From contig CAYOPE010000007.1 in the NCBI GenBank assembly GCA_964405805.1, positions 1 to 29,856 on the forward strand: a stretch of DNA of 29,856 bases, written 5' to 3'. A program made the translations under genes and the position numbers. The stretch's first letter is position 1. Each line of letters begins with the position of its first letter. The notes beneath the pieces are model-generated. The model was not told the origin of the DNA and made no database searches. It saw only the letters and a list, made by a program, of their open reading frames with translations. Source of the DNA: CAYOPE01 sp964405805 (GTDB lineage Bacteria > Patescibacteriota > Doudnabacteria > UBA920 > O2-02-FULL-48-8). Positions 22,827 through 28,423 of the stretch are shown here, in pieces.

Positions 22827-22852
22827 AAAAACCGCTCATGATTGCGGTTTTT
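22827..22852 (-). terminator. Rho-independent terminator of ssrA
   Basis: On the minus strand CCGC aatcatga GCGG is followed by TTTTT, about 12 nt downstream of the encoded CCA end of tmRNA. Confidence 0.85.
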
Positions 22853-22863
22853 ATCATACAATC

Positions 22864-23244
22864 TGGTGGAGCTGGGGAGAATTGCACTCCCGTCCAGAAG
22901 ATTTTCACAAACACGTCTACAAGTTTATTCTCGCTTGAATACTTAAACTATAAAAGCGAGACCAAAACAGTTTAAGTTTGCCTTAAGTGTCCTTTGATCG
23001 TCAGGCGTCGGTCAAAGTAAGTCTACAGATATAACACCGGAGGTCCTCTTGCAGACGAAGAAGTCCCGGTGCAGTCTCACTGTTAGGCGAGAGCTGGAGC
23101 AAAGCTGAGAGCAGCCAAAGCTGTCTTAACTTTGTTTACCAATGAATTGGCAATTATGATTTGCCTTTTCTTTTTAACCGAGAGAATAGGCTAATCGGAC
23201 TTGCAGTATTTATGAAAGAACTCCTGTCGAAGCTATACAGCCCC
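22864..23244 (-). ncRNA. ssrA: Transfer-messenger RNA (tmRNA)
   Basis: The minus strand starts GGGGCTGTATAGCTTCGACA, the conserved 5' end of tmRNA, and ends with the T-arm-like GGGAGTGCAATTCTCCCC and CAGCTCCACCA with CCA encoded. The 5' GGGGCUG pairs with 3' CAGCUCC as acceptor stem. The tag frame probably resumes at GCC (23149-23151) and stops at TAA (23083-23085), which gives a 22-residue tag starting ANSLVNKV and ending SFAPALA. An Ala-rich end of this kind is what ClpXP-type proteases recognise. Length is about 381 nt. With SmpB (18458) it forms the trans-translation system. It has its own consensus promoter and terminator. Confidence 0.95.
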
Positions 23245-23254
23245 ACGGACAGAC

Positions 23255-23283
23255 ATTATAACTCCACTTGACCCTTGGGTCAA
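23255..23283 (-). promoter_or_regulatory. Consensus promoter of ssrA
   Basis: On the minus strand TTGACC (23278-23283) and TATAAT (23255-23260) are 17 bp apart. The 5' end of mature tmRNA lies 10 nt after the -10, consistent with a short precursor trimmed by RNase P. Confidence 0.85.
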
Positions 23284-23296
23284 TTTAGCGTATAAT
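23268..23296 (+). promoter_or_regulatory. Consensus promoter of infC-rpmI-rplT
   Basis: TTGACC (23268-23273) and TATAAT (23291-23296) are 17 bp apart. The -35 box and that of the ssrA promoter are the two arms of one inverted repeat, ttgacccttgggtcaa (23268-23283). Predicted start near 23303. Confidence 0.85.
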
Positions 23297-23315
23297 TCTT
23301 GTGATTCAGTATTAA

Positions 23316-23837
23316 ATTAAAGTTATCTTAAAAGCTCGCATCAACAATCAAATACGTGTTCCTGAAGTCAGAGTCATCGAAGCTGACGGGAAAATGGTTG
23401 GGGTCATGAAGATCGAAGAGGCTCTAGCTCTTGCCAAGGAGCGCGAAGTCGACCTAGTCGAAGTCTCGCCTCAGGCTCGCCCGCCAGTAGTCAAGCTTCT
23501 TAATTACGACAAATACCGCTACCAGCAGGAAAAGCAGGCTCAGGAAGCGAAGAAGAAGGTCAAGAAGGTCACCATGAAAGGTGTCCGCCTCTCAGTCCGT
23601 ATCGGCGAGCATGACCTCTCATTTAAAGCCAAACAGTCCGGCGAATTTATCGAGGAAGGCAACAGAGTCAAAATTGACGTAGTCATGCGCGGCCGCGAGC
23701 AAGCTCACCCCGAACTAGCATTTGATCTGCTGAAAAAGTTTCAAGAAAAAATCTTAATTGAATTTACCAAAGAGGCTGGCCCTACGAGGATGGGCAACAC
23801 TGTTTCAGTCATCCTAGGACCACAGAGTAAAGCGTAA
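23316..23837 (+). CDS. infC: Translation initiation factor IF-3 with rare start codon
   Basis: IF-3 binds the 30S subunit, prevents premature 50S joining and checks the start codon and initiator tRNA. The N-domain (RINNQIRVPEVRVIEADGK, then DLVEVSPQARPPVVKLLNYD) and the C-domain (KKVTMKGVRLSVRIGEHDL, VKIDVVMRGREQAHPELAF) are complete. The first ATG (23394) lies inside the conserved N-domain, while the upstream frame encodes the conserved residues back to an in-frame TAA at 23313. That stretch has no ATG, GTG or TTG; the possible starts are ATT (23316, chosen; 173 residues) or ATC (23325; 170 residues). E. coli infC uses AUU for autoregulation by IF-3, so the same control is likely. No Shine-Dalgarno site is seen and the leader is only about 13-22 nt. 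Confidence 0.85.
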   Translation: MKVILKARINNQIRVPEVRVIEADGKMVGVMKIEEALALAKEREVDLVEVSPQARPPVVKLLNYDKYRYQQEKQAQEAKKKVKKVTMKGVRLSVRIGEHDLSFKAKQSGEFIEEGNRVKIDVVMRGREQAHPELAFDLLKKFQEKILIEFTKEAGPTRMGNTVSVILGPQSKA

Positions 23838-23845
23838 TTCGTTTA

Positions 23846-23899
23846 TCGGCAGCGCGACGCGTTTCGGTAACCGTTAGACGATACGCGCAGCTCCGCCGA
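23846..23899 (+). promoter_or_regulatory. Structured RNA between infC and rpmI
   Basis: Nested arms TCGGC/GCCGA and GCGCG/CGCGC enclose a smaller cggTAAccg hairpin in the 86-nt spacer. In other bacteria L20 represses this operon by binding an RNA in this region. A role here as an L20 site is inference; a repeat element is the alternative. Confidence 0.4.
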
Positions 23900-23923
23900 A
23901 TAACCCTTAACGCATTCAAAAAT

Positions 23924-24115
23924 ATGCCCAAACAGAAGACGAACAAGAGAATCGCCAAAACTTTCTGGAGAACTGGATCAGGAAAGCTTATGAGTCGCAA
24001 GAGCGGCCAAGCTCATTTTAATTCCAGAGAATCTGGAAATACGACCAAGAATAAACGCCGAGATTTGGTAGTTCACAAGACCAACCAAAGACTCGGATTA
24101 TTAATCGCGAAATAA
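23924..24115 (+). CDS. rpmI: 50S ribosomal protein L35
   Basis: The 63-residue basic protein has the L35 pattern (MPKQKTNKRIAKTFWRTGSG, KRRDLVV) and the usual length. It lies between infC and rplT in the widespread infC-rpmI-rplT order. One base separates its stop from the rplT ATG. No strong Shine-Dalgarno site is visible. Confidence 0.95.
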   Translation: MPKQKTNKRIAKTFWRTGSGKLMSRKSGQAHFNSRESGNTTKNKRRDLVVHKTNQRLGLLIAK

Positions 24116-24116
24116 T

Positions 24117-24461
24117 ATGACAAGAGTTAAACGCGGAGTTGCCGCACACAAGCGCAGAAAATATTTCCTCAAAAGAACCAAAGGCTTTACCAACCGCAGA
24201 CGGACAAACGCAATTGCTGCCAAAGAAGCTTTGCTTCATGCTGATTCCTATGCCTATGGTCACCGCAGACTTCGCAAGCGAGATTTCCGCAAGCTCTGGA
24301 CTATCCGTATCAATGCCGCTTCCCGAGAGCAAGGCCTAAGCTTTAGCAAACTCATGGGCACTATGCGCAAGCAGAACATTGGCCTAAACAAAAAGATGCT
24401 AGCCGAGCTCGCCGTGCGCAATCCCCAAGCCTTCGAAGCATTGGTCCAAAGCGTGAAATAA
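24117..24461 (+). CDS. rplT: 50S ribosomal protein L20
   Basis: The 114-residue protein has the L20 signature (MTRVKRGVAAHKRRKYFLKR, RRTNAIAAKEALLHA, RDFRKLWTIRINAA), binds 23S rRNA early in 50S assembly, and in several bacteria represses its own operon. Length is normal. The N-terminus is the long basic extension that reaches into the 23S core. Confidence 0.97.
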   Translation: MTRVKRGVAAHKRRKYFLKRTKGFTNRRRTNAIAAKEALLHADSYAYGHRRLRKRDFRKLWTIRINAASREQGLSFSKLMGTMRKQNIGLNKKMLAELAVRNPQAFEALVQSVK

Positions 24462-24464
24462 AAA

Positions 24465-24659
24465 ATGAAACTTCATCTGGTTGATGAACAAATCAAAAAA
24501 CTTTCTGATATCGCGGCAGATTTGGGCTTAATCATGGTCGCGTCTGTAATTTTACCAGCTATTTTGCAAGATAAAGTTAATTTACTTGAATCTGCTATCG
24601 GTTCAGTCATCGCTTTACTTTGTTGGCTAACTAGTTTAAGATTATTAAAGAAAGCCTAA
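24465..24659 (+). CDS. Small two-span membrane protein
   Basis: The 64-residue product starts 3 bp after rplT. It has an amphipathic N-terminus, two hydrophobic segments (about 18-35 and 43-60) and a basic end (LRLLKKA). No family is recognised. The close spacing to rplT and to the next tiny ORF suggests it is read from the ribosomal operon. Confidence 0.55.
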   Translation: MKLHLVDEQIKKLSDIAADLGLIMVASVILPAILQDKVNLLESAIGSVIALLCWLTSLRLLKKA

Positions 24660-24663
24660 AAAC

Positions 24664-24756
24664 ATGCTTATTGTTTATCTTATCTCCGCAGTACTATTAC
24701 TCATAATAATACTTTTGGCATTGCCCACTCTCATCGAGCGAAGCCGCCGACAGTAA
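24664..24756 (+). CDS. 30-residue single-span membrane peptide
   Basis: ATG to TAA encodes 30 residues: MLIVYLISAVLLLIIILLAL, then a positive tail ending ERSRRQ. It starts 4 bp after the 64-residue gene, and its TAA abuts the ATG of the M24 peptidase gene. It is a typical small membrane protein by composition, but too short for strong support; translation may serve mainly to couple to the peptidase gene. Confidence 0.4.
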   Translation: MLIVYLISAVLLLIIILLALPTLIERSRRQ

Positions 24757-25449
24757 ATGCCCAAAAAGCTCCAAGCAATCACCAAGGGCTCCCAAATTAT
24801 AGATCAAATCTTCTGGGAGCTTTTAAGTTTGTTGAAAACCAGAAAAAATCTAACTGAGCAGTCTCTAGCCAGCTTTATTCGCAAGCGGACTAAACAACTT
24901 GGGGGTTCAGGCATGGCTTTCCCGCCCATCGTATCATTTGGTAGCAGTTCTGCTGAGATTCATCACAAACCAAGCAAAAAGAAAATCGCCCGCAATAACT
25001 TTCTCATGCTAGACTTCGGCGTGAAAGTCGCAGACTTCTGCTCTGACTTTACCCGTACACTATTTATCGGCAAACCAACCAAGCTTCACGAAAAAATTTA
25101 CAATACTGTACTGCGAGCTCAGCTTGCGGCGATCATAAAAGTGAAAGCTGGAAACTATGGTGATGAAGTGGATCATGCTGCTCGCAGGATTATCAACCAT
25201 GCTGGCTTCGGCAAACTTTACAACCATGGCACAGGCCACGGTGTGACCGAGAAAATTCACGATTTACCGAACTTTAAACCAAACTCAGGTGACGTGATCC
25301 GAGCTGGTGATGTGGTCACTGTCGAACCAGGGATCTATCTTCCCCACCGCTTCGGTGTGAGAATCGAAGACATGATCATCGTGAACAATAAACCAAAAAT
25401 ACTCTCCAAAGTGCCAAGGGGATTTAGAGATGTAATTATTAAAGAATAA
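24757..25449 (+). CDS. M24-family metallopeptidase (aminopeptidase P/PepQ-like)
   Basis: The 230-residue product is a pita-bread-fold metallopeptidase. The metal ligands are all visible: D86 (LDFG), D97 (SDFTR), H161 (HGTGHGV), E190 (TVEPGIY) and E204 (RIED). The spacing and HGTGHGVTEKIHD are closer to Xaa-Pro aminopeptidase/PepQ than to MetAP. The N-terminal creatinase domain of aminopeptidase P is missing, so only the catalytic domain is present. It may remove N-terminal residues from peptides, or Met. Start choice is fixed by the preceding TAA abutting the ATG. Confidence 0.8.
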   Translation: MPKKLQAITKGSQIIDQIFWELLSLLKTRKNLTEQSLASFIRKRTKQLGGSGMAFPPIVSFGSSSAEIHHKPSKKKIARNNFLMLDFGVKVADFCSDFTRTLFIGKPTKLHEKIYNTVLRAQLAAIIKVKAGNYGDEVDHAARRIINHAGFGKLYNHGTGHGVTEKIHDLPNFKPNSGDVIRAGDVVTVEPGIYLPHRFGVRIEDMIIVNNKPKILSKVPRGFRDVIIKE

Positions 25450-25453
25450 ACCC

Positions 25454-25509
25454 ATTGCGAGGCGGCCGGAGTTATCCTTGAGGATCCACATGGCGGCCGA
25501 CGAAGCAAT
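25454..25509. repeat. Intergenic palindromic element (ATTGC...GCAAT)
   Basis: Ends ATTGCGAGGCGGCC and GGCGGCCGACGAAGCAAT flank a small hairpin (atccttgaggat). ATTGCGAG...GACGAAGCAAT elements of this kind are common intergenic repeats in many bacteria. It fills the gap between the M24 and GIY-YIG genes. Confidence 0.75.
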
Positions 25510-25517
25510 CTTAAACC

Positions 25518-25808
25518 ATGCATGAAGAGTTTGCAGTATATATCATGACCAACTTTAAGAATACTGTATTATATACAGGTTCCAGCACAGGTCTTAAAGC
25601 CAGAGTCTGGTCTCATAAACAGAAACTAGTCCCTGGTTTTACTAAAAAATATAATATTACTAAACTAGTCTACTATGAAGCCTGTCCAGACTATGATTCT
25701 ATGTTAGCGCGAGAACAACAGATCAAAGCCGGTTCTAGGGCTGACAAGATTAAGCTGATTGAATCTCTAAATCCTACTTGGAAAGACCTCTACGATGACC
25801 TAGATTAA
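25518..25808 (+). CDS. GIY-YIG domain protein
   Basis: The 96-residue protein has the GIY-YIG nuclease pattern: VYIMTNFKNTVLYTGSS, then KARVWSHK, YEACPDYDSMLAREQQIK and a C-terminal NPTWKDLYDDL. This is the short UPF0213/YhbQ-like type of excision-repair-related nuclease, often present in many copies in CPR genomes. The key Tyr, Gly, Arg and Glu residues are there. It follows a palindromic repeat and has no clear Shine-Dalgarno site. Whether it acts in repair or is a selfish or horizontally moving gene cannot be told. Confidence 0.9.
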   Translation: MHEEFAVYIMTNFKNTVLYTGSSTGLKARVWSHKQKLVPGFTKKYNITKLVYYEACPDYDSMLAREQQIKAGSRADKIKLIESLNPTWKDLYDDLD

Positions 25809-25863
25809 GATCGCCACGCGACTGCCCAAGCTAATTCTCAATACAAAAGCAGTCGCTCGCGAT
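25809..25863. repeat. Intergenic inverted repeat
   Basis: The arms gatcgccacgcgactgc and gcagtcgctcgcgat are an imperfect inverted repeat with a loop of about 24 bp. It directly follows the GIY-YIG stop. Confidence 0.6.
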
Positions 25864-25890
25864 GGGTAAAAAAAGCAGATGCAAAAATTC

Positions 25891-25920
25891 AAAAACGCCC
25901 CTGGGTTCCAGAGGCGTTTT
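25891..25920. terminator. Bidirectional rho-independent terminator
   Basis: AAAACGCCcCTGG and CCAGaGGCGTTTT form a stem with loop gtt; A and T runs on both sides serve both the GIY-YIG gene and the convergent membrane protein gene. Confidence 0.85.
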
Positions 25921-25930
25921 CTAATTATTC

Positions 25931-28342
25931 TTACTTAGTTGTAGTCGTGCCCTTCAAACTATCAATCAGCTTATCCAGCGCTGACGTGTCGCCTTTCGCG
26001 CCTGCGACAATGTCTTTGGTTTTCTCAAACTCAGCCAAAGCATTGGCCTTATCGCCCTTCTGCTGATAGATGAGCCCCAGCGAGTAGTGAGCATTGGCAT
26101 GATTAGGCACGAGCTGAATCACAGCTGAGAACAGCTTCTGCGCATCATCATAATTCTTCTGATTATAAGTCACGACGCCGTCTTCAAACAGGACGTCGGG
26201 ATTGGTTGGGAATAAAGCCACGGCCTGATCTAGCTTCTTTTTCGCATCCTCAGCTTTGTTACCAGCGACTAAAATTCGAGATAGCTGAATGTAAAATTCT
26301 GGCAGATCTGACTTCATGTCTATGGCTTTATTGAGCTCCGCCTCCGCGTTCTTCATGTTTTCCGGGTCATACTTCACTTCCCCGCTCTTCGAGTCCTTGC
26401 TCGCAGCTGCGGCAAAGTAGGCCTGACCCAGCTGATAGTGCAGTGCTGGATTATTCGAATCCTTACTAATCGCTGTTTGTAGAGACTGAATTACAAATTT
26501 ATCCACGCCTGAAGCCAGAGGCTTGATGCTGGCGTAAAACTGAGCTAATGCCTGCCAGTTGGAAGCTTTTTCTGGAGAAATATCTACAGCTTTCTGCCCA
26601 GCTGTAATCACATCTGAAATCCAAGACTGAATTTGATTCGTGTCTGGCTTCTGCTTGGCCGCTTCCTGCGAAACTTGAAAAATCAAATCTTGGCCAAGCG
26701 CTAGATAGTAGACATCGCGATAAGGATTAAATGAAATTGCGCGAGCAAGCTTGTTCGTGGCTAGAGTGAAGTCTGGCTTATCTTTGGCTAACTCTTTCAA
26801 GCCCGAAGCATAAGCCACTTCCCCGCCATAGATGGTGGCTTCGAAGAACACTCCGACCAAAAGTAAAGCCATGACGAGTAGTGACACAAACATCCACGAC
26901 AGCGCAGCTCTCGGAGATGCTGAGAAAGAGAGATCCCGATCATCAGTTTCCGCTTCGCGCATGTGAGCTGTAGCCATAAATCCGGCAAGCCCTAACCAGA
27001 ATAAGAGATAGAAAACAGTATTGAAGAAGTAGAAGAAATGAGCGATGTACAGAGACAGCCAGAGCATGAAAAACCCAAAGCTGTAGCCCCATGCTGGATG
27101 GTGCTGCTTGCGGATGAGATGAAACAGCGCGTAAACCAAAAACAAAATACTCATCAGCTCAAACACGATCAGACCCAGCAATCCTGTCTCAATTCCCAAA
27201 TTTGCAATTTCTGAAGACGCTCTATCAAAAGTCAGACTCCAGACAATACTTTTGTTCAGTTCAGTTGGCTTGATATCACCAAAGGCGATACCAGTGGTGC
27301 CAGGACCTGAGCCAATTAACGCTTTTCTAAACCCAGATGTCAGTGAATTTTTCACGAGAGACCAGGTCGTCTTGTTTGAGAGCTGAATTTCTACTGGCAA
27401 CTTGACTGGAACCAAGTTTCTCGGATTGATAATGTTTGGTAAAAATTGAAATGCTACAAACAAAACTGCAATCACAAGTACTAGCAATGGTTTCCAAAAC
27501 CAGTTCGCTGATGACTGCGAAGCCAGAGTCATGGACAGAGCCATGAAAGCGACCATGCTTAGGCCCAGCACGAGCCAGCCGACAAATGCATTGGTCAAAA
27601 TCATGATGACTAGACCTACTAGAGTCAGAAACACCAGTGTCCACTTTTTTAACTTCGTCCTGTGGCTTGAGAAAAACATCATCCATTGGAAATAGACAAT
27701 CGAGATGGCTGCGAAAATGGATAGTCCGGCCAAGCTTCGCACAACTGGATTAAACCCGACATTGTGTGTAAACAAGCCAGGCAAAATAAATGCGCCGAGG
27801 AGCTGCAGCAAACTTAAGACTAATCCGAGTCCCATACCAGCTGCCAGATAATCCGTGGCTTTGCGCACAGTTTTTTCTGATTGCAAATTATTTACAAGCA
27901 AGAAATACAAAAGTACCAGCGCTACGACAGAGATCAGGCTCCCTGTGAAGCGGCCGTGGTAGCCGAGAAACGATGAGACTTTATCAATCGAAGTGAAGCT
28001 GCTAACTGCATAAACTGCCAAATAAGCTAACACGAGGTAGTCAATCGAGGTTTTCACCCATGAGACATGTCTAGTGGTCAGGACTTTCACCACCCAGGCT
28101 CCGAGCATGACCACGACAGCTAGGAACAATAAGTTTTGCTTATTAAACTCTAGCGCCTCGCTAGTAAAGCTTGTATAAAAAATCGGCACTAAAAGAAGTA
28201 AGGCGTAAAGACAGAAATGAATCAGCTTATTTGCCCCATGCACATTGGCTTTCTGTTCATGATGCATCTCGCCGCGAGTCTGAGCAGTATCCTCAGACAT
28301 AAGAGCCGCAACCGGTGATTTTTTTCTTATAAAATCAAGCAT
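25931..28342 (-). CDS. O-antigen ligase/Wzy-like membrane protein with C-terminal TPRs
   Basis: The 803-residue product has a cytoplasmic N-terminus (about 1-38), about 11-12 membrane segments to about residue 530, and a soluble C-terminal half with several TPR units (KNAEAELNKAIDMKSDLPEF, AHYSLGLIYQQKGDKANALA). This is the architecture of the CPR O-antigen-ligase/WzyC-type proteins, which join or polymerise cell-surface glycans on lipid carriers. A large periplasmic loop with Arg (about 320-360, ALIGSGPGTTGIAF) is where the active site of this family lies. The promoter lies in the terminator of the upstream gene. Substrate is unknown; the ligase or polymerase role is by family only. Confidence 0.75.
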   Translation of the reverse strand: MLDFIRKKSPVAALMSEDTAQTRGEMHHEQKANVHGANKLIHFCLYALLLLVPIFYTSFTSEALEFNKQNLLFLAVVVMLGAWVVKVLTTRHVSWVKTSIDYLVLAYLAVYAVSSFTSIDKVSSFLGYHGRFTGSLISVVALVLLYFLLVNNLQSEKTVRKATDYLAAGMGLGLVLSLLQLLGAFILPGLFTHNVGFNPVVRSLAGLSIFAAISIVYFQWMMFFSSHRTKLKKWTLVFLTLVGLVIMILTNAFVGWLVLGLSMVAFMALSMTLASQSSANWFWKPLLVLVIAVLFVAFQFLPNIINPRNLVPVKLPVEIQLSNKTTWSLVKNSLTSGFRKALIGSGPGTTGIAFGDIKPTELNKSIVWSLTFDRASSEIANLGIETGLLGLIVFELMSILFLVYALFHLIRKQHHPAWGYSFGFFMLWLSLYIAHFFYFFNTVFYLLFWLGLAGFMATAHMREAETDDRDLSFSASPRAALSWMFVSLLVMALLLVGVFFEATIYGGEVAYASGLKELAKDKPDFTLATNKLARAISFNPYRDVYYLALGQDLIFQVSQEAAKQKPDTNQIQSWISDVITAGQKAVDISPEKASNWQALAQFYASIKPLASGVDKFVIQSLQTAISKDSNNPALHYQLGQAYFAAAASKDSKSGEVKYDPENMKNAEAELNKAIDMKSDLPEFYIQLSRILVAGNKAEDAKKKLDQAVALFPTNPDVLFEDGVVTYNQKNYDDAQKLFSAVIQLVPNHANAHYSLGLIYQQKGDKANALAEFEKTKDIVAGAKGDTSALDKLIDSLKGTTTTK

Positions 28343-28384
28343 TTTGTTGTTCTTTCTAATTATTTGCTCAAGTTATCTACAGCG

Positions 28385-28413
28385 AGTATAGCATAATGAA
28401 AACCCCCTGTAAA
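28385..28413 (-). promoter_or_regulatory. Promoter of the O-antigen-ligase-like gene
   Basis: On the minus strand TTTACA (28408-28413) and TATACT (28385-28390) are 17 bp apart. The -35 box falls within the hairpin of the preceding gene's terminator. Confidence 0.5.
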
Positions 28414-28423
28414 AATCAGGGGG
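28397..28423 (-). terminator. Terminator overlapping the stop codon of the S74 gene
   Basis: On the minus strand CCCCCTG atttttа-type loop CAGGGGG is followed by TTTTC. The left arm holds the last codons and the TGA stop of the surface protein gene. Confidence 0.7.

Noticed and set aside
22864..22900. Possible tRNA gene by its T-arm and CCA end
   Set aside because: The matching acceptor strand is about 380 nt away and starts GGGGCTGTATAGC, so it is the 3' end of tmRNA. No separate tRNA gene was found in the window.
25335..25523. Minus-strand ORFs over the M24 gene end and palindromic repeat
   Set aside because: They are antisense to a conserved peptidase gene and to a repeat element; no coding evidence.
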